A stretch of 64,000 nt of DNA from Nitzschia sp. pyKryTriq1 (taxonomy: Eukaryota; Bacillariophyta; Bacillariophyceae; Bacillariales; Bacillariaceae): positions 124,001-188,000 of the forward strand of contig OY101121.1 of the NCBI GenBank assembly GCA_956465555.1, read 5' to 3'. Position 1 is the first letter of the stretch. Each line of letters begins with the position of its first letter. This document shows positions 20,573 to 31,830 of this stretch, piece by piece. The position numbers and the translations under genes were made by a program. A model generated the notes under the pieces. It saw nothing but the letters and a program-made list of their open reading frames with translations. It did not search any database and was not told the origin of the DNA.

Positions 20573-22650
20573 ATGATAGAAAAAATCATTTGTGCGGATG
20601 GATGAATCAATCAATCAAACGCAATGATTTGTGTTTCTTGCTTCTTGCACTATGTTTATTTGTCTCTCGCTTTGCCGGACTTTATCAAAAAGCAGCAATC
20701 CATATTTTAAAATACCATTTTTTTCCTTCCATCTTGCATCTAGCTGGTCTAAATTACATTCACATACCCGTTTGTCTACAGTACCGGTAGATGATGTCAT
20801 TGCGGGAGGCTCTATGATCCACGAGCAAATCGCAATACTTGTCTCACACGATGTTGCTTGATCGACAGTCAGTCGTCGCATGTTGGTGGATTGCATGCAC
20901 GTAAAAGAATCCCGTCAATTGTGTCAATAAAAGGGATTTTGATGTTGGATAGTTGGGGTTCCGGTTCAATAAAAATCCTGTTGATTTGCTTCAATTATTT
21001 TCTAGCATGCGATTGATTAAACCTCTCACACCTTGTGTCTTATATCCATGGAAAATCTTTCTCAACAATTTCCGTTTGATAGACCATAGGAGCAGCCGCC
21101 CCCCATCTGCATTAGAATCCGCTCACTTTCAAAGTGGCTGAATTTCATTTCATCGCTCTATAAAGTAGCTACGTGCTTAGTCTCTTCTTTTTCAAAAACA
21201 ACGTCGAAATTTTCAGTTCAATGATATATACAATAATAATTATTGCCTCTCAAACAAAATTTATTTCATTTCTTGCCTAGAGAGCTGGACATAAGAATTC
21301 TTCTTCTTTTGAAATGAAATTCTTTCTTTACCGAGCGAGTTTTTATTGTTTCCACGAACATGACATCTACGCCGCCTCAAAGGCAAAGCAAGTATGGAAA
21401 TTGAACACTTCAGAAGTTGAGATCGAACAATTGGCTTGACTTCCTGACGCCCCTATTCAAGGTGCGATTCTTGAAAAACATATCAAATGACTCTGCTTAT
21501 TGATTTCTTGTTATATGCTCTCTAATCATTGTATCTGCCTCGATATTAAGCTGAAGAGATCTATCTCCTATCTTTTGTATGCTAGCAATAGTATAGATCT
21601 CAATTTGACGCCGTCATTTGAACGCTACGTAGAATAACTTGTCAACCGCTGCGATCTACTGCCCTGACGCGAAGAGCCTTCAACAGTCCAGGGGTGACAG
21701 GGACGCCATGTTTTTTTTTTCCTTGAGGAAAAAGGGAGAATGTTGCTATGGATTGGGTCAAAAAGATGCAGAATCGATCCTCACACGATAGACCGGGGTG
21801 TTATTTATGGTGTTTTCAATAGGAGCCCCACTTCGCGGAAATACAACAATTCATTGTTTGCAAATAGTCTTTACTTTCTTTCAAATGCGGCCTCCGGGAA
21901 AGAAATTCGACATCATTATCTTCTTTTCTTAAAAAGATACTGCTACCTATTTTATTGCTCGCCGTTCTCGTAATAGCTCGAAATCTGCGCTCGCGATCTT
22001 GCCTTGAACGCAACGATAATCAAAGTCAAAATAGGGGGCATCAGCTAGATTATCGCTTTAGCTAGAGGTTGACATTTCCTCTTTGTTTCAGAAAAAGCTT
22101 GGTCTGCTCAGCAATTTCCCAGCGGTGATAAAGCAAAGAATCGAGACATTCCAGGAAACGTACAAAAATACTGAAAAAAATACCAGATATTAACGCTATA
22201 ACAAATGCAATCCCAAAATAGGGAAGATGAGACATTCGCTAACTGCTAAAATATGAAAGAAATGAAAATCCTCCGGTAAACCTGTTATGATTGGCTATTC
22301 GCTGGCTAGATAATGCAATGTCTGGATTGAGAAGTCCCTTAGCCACCTTCCAGCACGCTGAAACGGTAGGTTGGAGAGTAAAGCGGCAGGCATAATTACT
22401 ATTGATCTGAGGTGAATGGGCGCGATTTGCTTCGTGTAGAGGAGAGGGTCTAATGTGCGAAAAGGCGATTCTCTGCTGGTACAAATCGTCACGTTTTGGA
22501 TCTTTCTCACGATAAAAAGACTGAAACCGAATCTAAGACTCGATGCCAGATAGATCTCAACAACAAAAGTACTGGAAGAAGATTTCTACACATGGGTAGC
22601 TTGGCTAAGTTGGGAGGGTAGACCTGAGATAGAGACAATCGAACGAGCTC

Positions 22651-22962
22651 CATCCACGACTCTACATGGCCAACTGGTTTGGACTTCTTCGTAATAGGTG
22701 GGAAATTCATCCACGACTCTACATGCCTTGGGTCTTTTGATTCAGAGTAAATAACGAAATATACCTCGTTCCCTTGGGAGCCCGGACCATGGGTCAACTG
22801 GTGTGTCGCCCAGCGAAGCGTGACAGCGGCATAAAAATAGACTTATTTATTCCCCTGTTCTAGACTTCGTCGTCCTCAAAAGAGATAATAATTGGTTTAT
22901 AGAGCCATTCAAGCGAAATCCATCCACGACACTACATGGTCAATTGGATTGGACTTTGTCGT
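22651..22962. repeat. Dispersed 18- to 42-bp repeat (CATCCACGACTCTACATG)
   Basis: The 18-mer occurs exactly at 22651-22668 and 22708-22725 and with one change at 22921-22938. The first and third copies also share the next 24 bp or so (CAACTGGTTTGGACTTC-like). A related GACTTCGTCGTCCTC unit followed by AGAGATAA.AATTGGTT occurs near 22863 and 22951. These look like diverged copies of one element. Confidence 0.75.
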
Positions 22963-23472
22963 CCTCCAGAGCCTATCTTATGATAAGAAGAGATAAGAAT
23001 TGGTTGATTCTCGCCTGCGAAAGATACATTTAGCACTCACCCAAAAACTATTAAAGATTTACTTAGCTTTGGTTTTAAATTAAAATTCATCGTTCCCATA
23101 ACAGTACTCCATTCATCGTTCCGGAACAGCAAACCTGCCAAAATCACAAAAGCTGAACTATGCTGGTCTTATAGTTCTTTTGGAATCTTAAAAACCCAGT
23201 CTCACTTGAACCATAGCTCAAAATCACTCAGTGATTTTAGGAAATCACCTTTTTAAAGTACCAAGATATAAAAGAAAGGGTGTCGTACCGGTAATATTGC
23301 TTCACGTTTCAGCTCTCCCTTTTTACAGAAAGTGAGGGTTATGTGAGCTGTACACTGATATAATGTGACGAGTTGTGAATATCAAGGAGAATCAAAGGAA
23401 TCGAAGTGAAATTGTTTGGCAATAAGGAGGATACGTCTCAAAATAGGCTGAAGGAAGAAATTAGCCTTGATG

Positions 23473-23572
23473 GCTGATAGATTGATTCAGTAGCTTTCAA
23501 ACCCGTTGTGGTTGAGGCTGGCGTGTGTGCTGATAGATTCATTCAGAAGCTCTTTAATCTGTTGTGGTTGAG
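23473..23572. repeat. Imperfect tandem repeat, 56-bp period
   Basis: Two units (23473-23516 and 23529-23572) share GCTGATAGATT.ATTCAG and end TGTTGTGGTTGAG-like, with several differences and a 12-bp spacer. Confidence 0.75.
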
Positions 23573-24048
23573 AAAATGAAACGAATGCGCGCGTGCCTCA
23601 GTCTCATTTCGAAGAAAACTTCCGCCATGTTGTTTGGTTTTTTGCGCACTCAAAAAGTAAATATGCGACCTTCAAAATGTTATAGGCACTCGTACAGGTC
23701 AGCTTACAGATTGTTGCAAAAATGCAACCGCAGGAACAGAATGAGAGGGAAATCTTGTCAAACGTGAGACTATTGCATTTTGGCCGGTAGTATAAGCTTT
23801 CCCTTCGTCTATAGTAAATATGATTGATTGCACAGCTTCTGTATTTTTTGACTATCAAGTATTAACGATTTCTATTATTTTTTCAACATGCCGGAAGAAT
23901 GACAATCGTTATTTTTCATAATCTCACAATTGCTGTCTTCGGTCATCAATAATAATTATTATTATTTATTACATCGAGCCTTGGCGAACTAGCAGTATAC
24001 GACGAGTACAGGATGAGATAGTTAAGAATGATGATACCTTATAATGTC

Positions 24049-26283
24049 TTAAGATATAATCGATATCAAAAGGATAAAAAAGACGAAAAACGATAGAATC
24101 ATGACCCCGATGATCGCCCGTTCGGTTGGTGAGCGTCCGTCCATGTGGTTCATCCACAATTCCACCACGTACGCGTGAAGCCGCTGATACACCGCGTATT
24201 CTCGAAGCGCAGTGTTTGCTTGCCGAGCCAATGCCGCGATTTTCTGAGTTACCACACGGGAGTATTGGACTGCATTGCGCTTTGTTCGAAATACGAGATT
24301 GCCCTTGCTCGGATGGTCTATCTCAGTTTTATCATGTTGCGATCCGAACTCAACATCAATTAATTCCGTTCTCCGACTATGAATGTGGTCGAAATCACAA
24401 TGGATAGTGGACACGTCGTCCAATTCATCGAGAACTGGGGTCACCACAGAAGGAACCCCGCCATTTCGCTCGGATGACTTGCTGGTGGCGGTATCAAAGA
24501 CAGCAGTGGCATTGTCTAACATGGGAGTGGTTTCCATTATGTCCAAATCTTGTAGTTCGAGAGTTTTCCCCAAGTCGGCATCCGGAGCACCGGTAGGTAC
24601 GTGTACTGGTTTGCTGCTATGCTCTTCGCTCGAGAATCTGGTCGAGATGTTGTGATCCCCCTTCTCTCTGCTCTTTTCGGTTTTAGATGGCGGCACCCGC
24701 TTCGCTTTTGGTGCCTCTCGACTGCATTCCGGATTTGGGGCTGCTTCGTGCAAGTCCTCTTCGGGTAAGCTTTCGAGTTCAGACGCCGCTTGCATTTGCC
24801 GGATTCTTTCTCGTAGCACTCGGATTCGGACATCTGTGGACAACTCTGGCTCGTTTTTCAACCGTGTAACTTCGGGAAAATCCCCATCAAGCAGCAGACG
24901 CGCCTTTTGGTTTGAGATTCTTGGTGTTGGCTCTACCTGGATCTTTGAGTCGAGAAGAGGCTGCATGTCGGAATTGCTGTCGCCAAATGATCTTAGCCGC
25001 TCGTCTCTGAACGTTGCATAGTTTCTACTTTCGTCTAATGAGCAGTCAGAAGTATCGAGCTCATCAGAGGTAGCTGACTTTGAGCCCAGCGTGGATAAAG
25101 AATCAAGTCTCCCATGCTTCGGAAACTCCACCACCAATTGGGGAATGGACGATTGTTCTTCTTCCTTCGTGAGGTCGTCTCGCTTCTTGAAAAAAGCTGA
25201 AACCGCAACTTGTTGAGAAACTCGGCAGGTCACCGTGCTAACATCAAGATTGTTGGAGGCGACTTCAATAGTGGTAAGATAGTCGACATTCTCGAGTGGC
25301 CTCGACTTGCTTGCTTGGGTTTTACTATCGTTTTTCTTTTCTCCCCTTTTTGGTCCACCTGTTCCACGGCGTGTGTACGCAGCTTGAACAGACAGTGTAT
25401 CTCCTGTCGGCATTACAGACCCAGCCTTTTCTGATGAGAATGCCGAAACATCATCATGCACTTTTCGTTTCTGTACAGGGATCTCAAGTGGTATCAATCG
25501 GCGACAAAAGATAGCGCGGGTTTCCTCTTTTGAAATAAATTCCACCACCGATAATCCATCGTTCGTGGATGCAACATCCACGTCGGTGTAATAATCAACA
25601 TGCTCTAAAAGCAAGGGATTGTGAGGCTTCCATTTTCGAAGAGAGGGTTTGTTACATGCTGCGATAGTGACCTTTTTGGTGGTCGTTGCACTCTCGTGAG
25701 GCGTAGGCTTCTTGGTGGTTTTGATGGAGGATTTCGGGGGGCCTGAGCCTGTTTTATCATCTCCCAACTCCACGTCCACAAATGGTTCTCCGGACAAGTT
25801 CGATGGGTCATGAAGTTTTGGTTCATCATCTTTTACATCATGGGATGGCTCATTTTTTGCGGGCTCTTTGCTGCCAAGCGAGTTATTGTCGCCATTGTTT
25901 TCAGAAATGTATGTAGATCCGTCGGAATCGCTCCACGAAACGGCACGATTCTTCGCCGATTCGTTTTCAGAGAATGCGAGACTTGCAACACTCTCATCTT
26001 CGTTTTCTTCAGAATGATTTGTTGAATTTTCCGTGTTGCTCTGGGAGGCGACATACATCTTGTTGCCACTGACGGGGGAAATCGGTGTGTCAGGCGTTGT
26101 TGCATCGACAGCCTCAAATAAAACGATCTCTCCCATGGAATCAGTTTCCGAAGGCACGCTTGAGTTAGGGCAGCTGTGGTCTGTATGATCCTCATCGTTC
26201 ATGTCATAGGTTCCATTTTCCAATTTGGTAGAGGCGACGGCATCAAACCGAGGAAATTTGGACTTGGCAACTCGTTGCGGCAT
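24049..26283 (-). CDS. Acidic tail-anchored protein with internal duplication, function unknown
   Basis: A 744-residue single-exon protein that I do not recognise. Most is acidic and Ser/Thr-rich and probably disordered. Two related segments at about 224-262 and 328-366 share the pattern LE(H/N)VDYxTxxxVASxNxxxSxV followed by a strand ending in aromatic and basic residues, so a small domain is duplicated. A basic, Arg/Glu-rich helix lies near 490-520 (DVRIRVLRERIRQMQ). Residues about 724-743 are a single hydrophobic helix at the very C-terminus (VMILSFFVFFILLISIIS), preceded by charged residues, typical of a tail-anchored membrane protein facing the cytosol. No signal peptide is present. ATG 26283 is in frame and the first. 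Confidence 0.75.
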   Translation of the reverse strand: MPQRVAKSKFPRFDAVASTKLENGTYDMNDEDHTDHSCPNSSVPSETDSMGEIVLFEAVDATTPDTPISPVSGNKMYVASQSNTENSTNHSEENEDESVASLAFSENESAKNRAVSWSDSDGSTYISENNGDNNSLGSKEPAKNEPSHDVKDDEPKLHDPSNLSGEPFVDVELGDDKTGSGPPKSSIKTTKKPTPHESATTTKKVTIAACNKPSLRKWKPHNPLLLEHVDYYTDVDVASTNDGLSVVEFISKEETRAIFCRRLIPLEIPVQKRKVHDDVSAFSSEKAGSVMPTGDTLSVQAAYTRRGTGGPKRGEKKNDSKTQASKSRPLENVDYLTTIEVASNNLDVSTVTCRVSQQVAVSAFFKKRDDLTKEEEQSSIPQLVVEFPKHGRLDSLSTLGSKSATSDELDTSDCSLDESRNYATFRDERLRSFGDSNSDMQPLLDSKIQVEPTPRISNQKARLLLDGDFPEVTRLKNEPELSTDVRIRVLRERIRQMQAASELESLPEEDLHEAAPNPECSREAPKAKRVPPSKTEKSREKGDHNISTRFSSEEHSSKPVHVPTGAPDADLGKTLELQDLDIMETTPMLDNATAVFDTATSKSSERNGGVPSVVTPVLDELDDVSTIHCDFDHIHSRRTELIDVEFGSQHDKTEIDHPSKGNLVFRTKRNAVQYSRVVTQKIAALARQANTALREYAVYQRLHAYVVELWMNHMDGRSPTERAIIGVMILSFFVFFILLISIIS

Positions 26284-27071
26284 GTTTGATTTTGGTATGA
26301 GTGTGAATGTATGGTACTTCTACTTTCTTCGTCCAATTGGTGTTTTGAGACTGGTGTGTTATAATATCCTTTGTCTTGAGAGCAAAGAATAAATATGGTA
26401 TTTCTTTCTTGAAATCGGAGGCACGGATTGGAATTGGAACGTTGCTCCGAATCAATCAACAAATCCGTCGAAGACTCATGCCAAAAAAGGTAAAAGATAC
26501 CCTCAAATTGTGAGCGTGACGAGGTCGCTGAGTCCCTTAGAAAAATTGCAAGCAGACATCGCGGGCGAATTCTTCGGTGTTGCCAAGCGTTGAGTCCCGC
26601 GCTCGACAAATTCGTCGGGGGCGCATGTTTTACCGGCTATTTCATGGTCGGAGTAATAAGTTCAAAGAAATCCCTTTCCGCGAACGCGTCCGGCGAACCG
26701 ATGGCGAATGTGAAACTGGAAAACGTCAATAAACGCATGTTCGTATTCTCGTAGCCATCAAAATTGGAAATGTTCAAAAAGCGAAGAAAACCGAATAATC
26801 GCATCATCAAGATGATGGTGTATAATATTTGATGATGATTCGAAATCTACTGTAGCAATCCGCATTTCGCACGAGACCCATCCCAGCCTTCCATTGCACG
26901 CCTATTAGAACCCTTTAGAGAGTCGTTCCAATTTTCTAATTCAATATAAGTGTACACGTACGAGTACTATCAGAGCTAAAGGATACAAGTACGCAAGGAT
27001 AACACGCACGTGGTCGGTTCCCAAACTCCAACACGAGACACGCGAGCGCTCGTACTGGTATTGTACCAGAG
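26284..27071. other. Divergent intergenic region
   Basis: Lies between the unknown tail-anchored gene and the FAD oxidoreductase gene. It contains ACGTACGAGTACT words near 26950 but no recognised gene or motif cluster. Confidence 0.6.
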
Positions 27072-29713
27072 ATGAGGATCCAGATGATCAGAAGCACCAG
27101 CATCGGCTTGGCCATCACGAAGGCCTCTTTCCTGTTCGTCGCATGTGCTGCGAGTGCGAGCGATTCATCTTCTACCCTGCACGCTGCATTTGTGCCCGTG
27201 CGATCGCTTCGTGTCGGCAACAGATTTTCTCTACTTGTGCCTGTGCCTGTACCAGTACCAGTACAGCGCACGAACGAAAGGGGCGTTTCTACTCCCCCCG
27301 CCGCTATCAATACGATGACTAGACGCGCGGATCGCTGCATGGTCAGCAATGTGGAAGGCTCTGCAGCATCGGGCGACTCCTCCAAGGTCAACAAGAAGCC
27401 TAAAACCAAGAGAAATCGGCAACCAAGAGACAGAAAAGAAAACCTGGGTTCCGGTTCTCAGCCTCAGACTTGGAGACTCTATGGAATCACCACTCATCCC
27501 GACAAAGACGACTGGAATTCATTGCAAAAGGACCAACGCGCAAAGGACTTGGATCTTGACGAAAGGACTGCTCCGATCCCTAGTGCACTGCAAACAGAAC
27601 TCTACAAGCGGCTTAAGTTCGACATGGACGAGCAGAAGGGCCCTGCCTCCATAAAAGTAATTCGACGATCCCTGGACGCGCGACGAAAACTCGACCACCC
27701 CGTCTTCAATTACGTCGTTGATGTCATCCTCTCTCCTGAACAGGCACGAACAGCGCATCTCCAGCATCGACCCGGCAGAACAGAACGGCTCGAGGCTCCA
27801 ACTGCCCAGGTGATCAAACCTGAAAATATTGTCGAAAAAAGTAATACTCCAAAGAAGAGAGTGCTGGTTGTCGGTGCTGGTCCCGCGGGTCTTTTCTGCG
27901 CCTTGTAAGTTCAGTCGGAAGTCGTACATACAACCACCTCTATTTTTGCATTATCACTGACCCTGCACGATTTTGTCAACGCTTCGCTCGCACTCTTCAC
28001 GTTCTCAGGCACCTTGCTTCTAGTGGTATGGTAGAACCCATTCTGTTGGAGCGAGGTCAGCCTGTCGAGCGTAGGGGGCGGGATATCGGGGCTTTGATTC
28101 ACCGGACACAGTTGAACAGCGAATCCAATTTTGCCTTTGGGGAAGGTGGGGCAGGCACGTGGTCTGACGGAAAGCTAACCACACGGATCGGAAGAAACTC
28201 GGCCAATGTTCGATGGATATTGAACACCCTCGTCGAGTACGGAGCCCCCTCAAATATTTTGTGGGAGGGGTCGCCTCATTTGGGCACTGACTGTCTAGTA
28301 AGACTCCTCAGAAATATGAGACACGATTTGGAGGGACGGTTGGGTACAACCATACACTTTGGGACGAAATTGAAGAACATCATATTGGATCCAGAGAATC
28401 CAAGTGTTGTGCAAGGCATTGAAGTGGAACAATCACAGATGACTGATAACAACGGCAGACCATCCCAAATTTTAACCGCGGATGCAGTCGGTAAGCTTTG
28501 TCTCATTCGAGTAGTCGCATTTCTTCTTGATACTTTGCTCTGACCCTGCACAATAATTTTGTCAGTTCTTGCCACCGGACACTCAGCCCGAGATGTCTAT
28601 GAAACTCTGGCGACAGGGAGTGGTGGCGTCTGCTTGGAGCCCAAGGGATTTGCTGTGGGCTTCCGGATAGAGCACCCTCAAAAAGTCGTGACCAAAATCC
28701 AATACGGCAACGACTGGGGTCGTACCGTGACTACAGGAAAGCTCCAGACAGATCTTGCGAACCAAGAATATTTTGCTGGAGAAGAAAGAAAGACAAGCCC
28801 AGCCCCCGTGGGCCCACTTCCCGTCCCATCCTACCGCTTGGCGACAGACAAGGCCCGCGATGGGACATCGGAAGATCGCCTACGTGGCGTATACTCTTTT
28901 TGCATGTGTCCAGGTAAATTGGTTCAAAAGTCTCACCTCACCGTTCAGTCCTCGTTTCGTGTATGATTATTTTTGCTCACTTGTGTGTTTTTTTGGTTTG
29001 CTGTGAATGTTCGGTTTTATCGTTTCGTTTCAGGTGGCCAGATTGTCCCCTCATCCACCAATACTTCGGAAGTATGTGTGAACGGCATGAGTTTTTCGAA
29101 ACGCGATTCTCAATGGGCTAATTCAGCACTAGTGGTCACGATATCTCCGGACGATCCCATTTTGGAACCTTATCGAGAGAAGTACGGAGTGATGGCAGGA
29201 GTCGAATTCCAGCGAGACATGGAGCGCCGCGCAGCGGAACTCGGGGGCGGCAAGAATTTGACGGTTCCGGTCCAGCGAGTGACAGATTTCATTCAGGGGA
29301 AAGTCTCGGAAAGTATTCCTTCTTCGTCTTATCGACTGGGGGTCCGGTCGGCTGCGTGCCACGACATCTATCCGGCGCCCATCACTGCAGCGCTGCGGGA
29401 TGCCTTAGTGAATCATTTCTCGGCGCAGATGCCGGGCTATGTGCATCCAGATGGCTTACTCCACGGTGTGGAAACGCGGACGTCTAGTCCGCTTCGAATG
29501 ACGCGGGATAATGAAACATTCCAAGCAAAGGGACTGAAAAACTTGTTTCCCGCCGGAGAAGGGGCAGGGTTTGCAGGCGGTATTGTTTCTGCGGCAGTTG
29601 ATGGGAGACTGGTAGCCGAGGCTGTGTTGGATCATTTGTATGGCGCGGGTAGACCAGGGAGACTAGCGGAGGCAGAATCGGGAGGCAAGAACTCGATTGG
29701 TTTCCAATACTAG
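27072..29713 (+). CDS. FAD-dependent oxidoreductase of COG2509 type, plastid-targeted
   Basis: A 780-residue flavoprotein. There are four exons: 27072-27904, 28009-28490, 28566-28913 and 29034-29713. The introns (104, 75 and 120 bp) are canonical and all phases agree. The FAD/NAD(P) Rossmann motif VLVVGAGPAGLFCAL spans the first junction. Family marks follow: NFAFGEGGAGTWSDGKL, VLATGHSARD, the MCPGGQIVPS loop, and the C-terminal NLFPAGEGAGFAGGIVSAAVDG. Plant and cyanobacterial relatives exist; the Arabidopsis member PDE327 is a plastid protein needed for pigmentation (from memory). The exact reaction is unknown. The N-terminus has a hydrophobic signal (7-28) and HAAFVPV (Phe40), consistent with plastid import, then a Val-Pro repeat encoded by ACCAGT/ACCTGT words. 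Confidence 0.9.
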
Positions 29714-29849
29714 CTACTGTAGTTAGCAACCCCTATTGTGTTGTTACTTGAACAATTTTAATTACGACGCTGCTGGTACGTGTACCATCCAGCTAGATGG
29801 ATAATGCAACTCAAATCAACTCAGATTCCGTCATGACTAGAATAGGAAA

Positions 29850-30341
29850 TCAACCCGCACCTGCACCCTCACCGGGAGGGGTAGAAAAGAGTATTGAGGC
29901 ACACCCGGTGACGCAGGTTTCCATTGGCTCCTCGACTCTTTCCGAATTCCCGTCGACCGATACATCTTTCGTTTCATCTGGAAGTTTCCGTTGCAATCGC
30001 TCGGCCAGTTTCGAAACGTACGTTTGCAGTCGTTGCTTTTGTTTTTCGTATCTCTCTTCTTCTTTCGCAGAAGTAACGCGAAACTCAAAATGAAAATTGA
30101 TTCGCTGCAGCGTGATCACAGGCACTTGTTTCAAGAGATTCCAGATCGGAAGGTCTTCGGTCGAATTCTTCTTGACCTTGGCATCCAAGTCGAGGTACCG
30201 CTGATGCCCAATCGAGATTTGAACGGGGGAAGACTCATCATCGATTGCGGTTTCAACCAGTCGTTCGATGGTTTCAAGGACTTGAGCCGAAGGCTCATTG
30301 TGAAAGCCTATTCGTAATTCACTGCTGCCGCTGGACGGCAT
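29850..30341 (-). CDS. Small conserved-looking protein, function unknown
   Basis: A 163-residue frame from ATG 30341. I do not recognise the family. The first 90 residues look folded, with alternating strands and helices (LETIERLVETAI, VQISIGHQRYLDLDAKV, VITLQRINFHFEFRVT). Then comes a charged coiled-coil-like helix (EEERYEKQKQRLQTYVSKLAERLQ) and a weak, Gly/Pro-rich end. It converges on the FAD oxidoreductase gene, with stop codons 136 bp apart. No signal or membrane segment is seen. Confidence 0.6.
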   Translation of the reverse strand: MPSSGSSELRIGFHNEPSAQVLETIERLVETAIDDESSPVQISIGHQRYLDLDAKVKKNSTEDLPIWNLLKQVPVITLQRINFHFEFRVTSAKEEERYEKQKQRLQTYVSKLAERLQRKLPDETKDVSVDGNSERVEEPMETCVTGCASILFSTPPGEGAGAG

Positions 30342-30837
30342 TGTACACCTTGCAAGTACGAATAGTACAAGTACTGCAGAAAAGAGTGCGCTGTTCGAGT
30401 ATTGCTCGTCGTGATACTGCGTAGCCCACCGATTAAATACCGGAACACTATGTACCAGTACCTGCTGGTACTGGTAAGTCTACTGGTAATATCATTGAAG
30501 ACCTTGGCCCACTATTAGAACTTATGCGGTTTGTCACGCTTGCGCTTGTTCGACGCGCTCAAGCCCACGTATAAAGACCGCAGCGCTTTACAAAGAAGTA
30601 GTACTATCATAGTACTCGTAGTAGAGTGTTTGCTTTGATCTAATACTCTAGCACATGCGTCGCCGATGCAAAGCTACTACCTAGGAGGTCATATACAAAG
30701 TAGCACGGCGAAGGTTGAAGATATCCACGTCATGAGTCGCATTTGTGGTAAGGTTGTAGCACCTCTGCCTGTATTTCACTCAAGGTGAATGGTCTCAACA
30801 CTACCGGTATCCACTGTACGTAGGAATTGGAAGCTCG
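30342..30837. other. Intergenic region
   Basis: No gene seen. Contains ACCAGTACCTGCTGGTACTGGT palindromic GTAC words near 30451-30475 and TAGTACTC words near 30600. Confidence 0.6.
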
Positions 30838-31830
30838 TCATTTCTGTGTATTCCTGCCATCCAAGTGCCCGAGATAGACTAGACGTTCGAGGCGATCTCC
30901 CAGAACCTGTTGCCCCCACTCCAAACAATTGTTAATGGCGCTGTTCCGTAGAACCCACTCCATTGGTAGGTTGAGTCTTCCATTTTTTGTTGTATTCTGA
31001 ATGTGTACAATCATGTCCTGATAATATTGCAGGGTACTGAGCTGATTATGGTCACTGAATTTGGATGTAGCAAAAAAAGAAAGACCGTTTCGCTCAAAGG
31101 CCATTCCATTCTCGATAGCTTGACAAGGTGGGTATCGCTGTAGATCTTGCAAGTCTTCTTCGGGTCCAGGCCAGTTATCAAATCGGAACCGGATATTTTT
31201 GAGTTCATTGGGAGACTCTCTCATGGCTTCCACAAGCTGCTCATGAGGCACCGATTCGTTGAAGTAGAGATCATGCTGCAGCAAATATACAAAGTGCTCC
31301 GATGGATCGAATCTTCGCGAAGGATTGTTCTTGGATATCTTGGATATGTACCGAAGTGCTTGGTTGACACTTCCAGAAATGTGTCGATGCTCAGTCATCT
31401 CCAGAACATGAATGTTGGTAAAGGGAGAGAAGGATGATGTTCGCAGGCGATGGATATATTCCGATCGGCGATGGTGATCACTCGACGTTTTGTTTGGATC
31501 CTTGCGATTTGATGGGATTTGATCTATAGTGACATATATGGGTACGTCCATCGGTAACCCATCCAACCGAAGAAGGGAAGCAATCGTTCGATTGACAAAA
31601 CTTATACTCGGGTGCGTGGGAATGAGGTTGGATGTGATAACAACGCTCAAATCATAGTCAAGGTCCGCCACCGAATTGCTGGTTCCCCCCACGATATTCA
31701 AGGAGCCAAAAATGTGGTTACTATCCCAATTTTCAAAGTTTGAAAGAAAGTTTGGGAGCACCCCATGAAAGTGAGAAAGTTGAGTGATCGTCACGACTGC
31801 GACACACAATGTCGTTATTCGATGTTGCAT
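30838..31830 (-). CDS. Signal-anchored lumenal protein, glycosyltransferase-like, uncertain
   Basis: A 330-residue protein from ATG 31830 with an N-terminal hydrophobic segment (7-20) that can act as signal anchor or signal peptide. The body begins with a GT-A-like strand (YDLSVVITSNLIPTHPS), then PIYVTIDQIPS, and a central FVYLLQHDLYF where an aspartate could play the nucleotide-sugar role. It ends with conserved-looking RNSAINNCLEWGQQVLGDRLERLVYLGHLDGR. Several N-glycosylation sites (NRT, NKT, NES, NTT) suggest passage through the ER. A Golgi glycosyltransferase is my best guess, without a decisive motif. The gene is intronless. Confidence 0.6.
   Translation of the reverse strand: MQHRITTLCVAVVTITQLSHFHGVLPNFLSNFENWDSNHIFGSLNIVGGTSNSVADLDYDLSVVITSNLIPTHPSISFVNRTIASLLRLDGLPMDVPIYVTIDQIPSNRKDPNKTSSDHHRRSEYIHRLRTSSFSPFTNIHVLEMTEHRHISGSVNQALRYISKISKNNPSRRFDPSEHFVYLLQHDLYFNESVPHEQLVEAMRESPNELKNIRFRFDNWPGPEEDLQDLQRYPPCQAIENGMAFERNGLSFFATSKFSDHNQLSTLQYYQDMIVHIQNTTKNGRLNLPMEWVLRNSAINNCLEWGQQVLGDRLERLVYLGHLDGRNTQK

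Larger units (their letters stand above)
20573..24048. other. 3.5-kb AT-rich gene desert with short diverged repeats
   Basis: No open frame here looks like a protein. Base composition is clearly richer in A and T than the flanks, with several stretches by eye near 30% GC (around 21190-21280 and 23040-23110). It contains the diverged repeats at 22651-22962, an imperfect tandem repeat at 23473-23572 and a T10 run near 21711. It could be decayed mobile DNA, a replication or centromere-type low-GC region, or simply a long spacer. Confidence 0.65.

Noticed and set aside
20600-24040. Reverse transcriptase or transposase remnants in the AT-rich block
   Set aside because: None of the short frames shows a recognisable motif; only short repeats can be supported.
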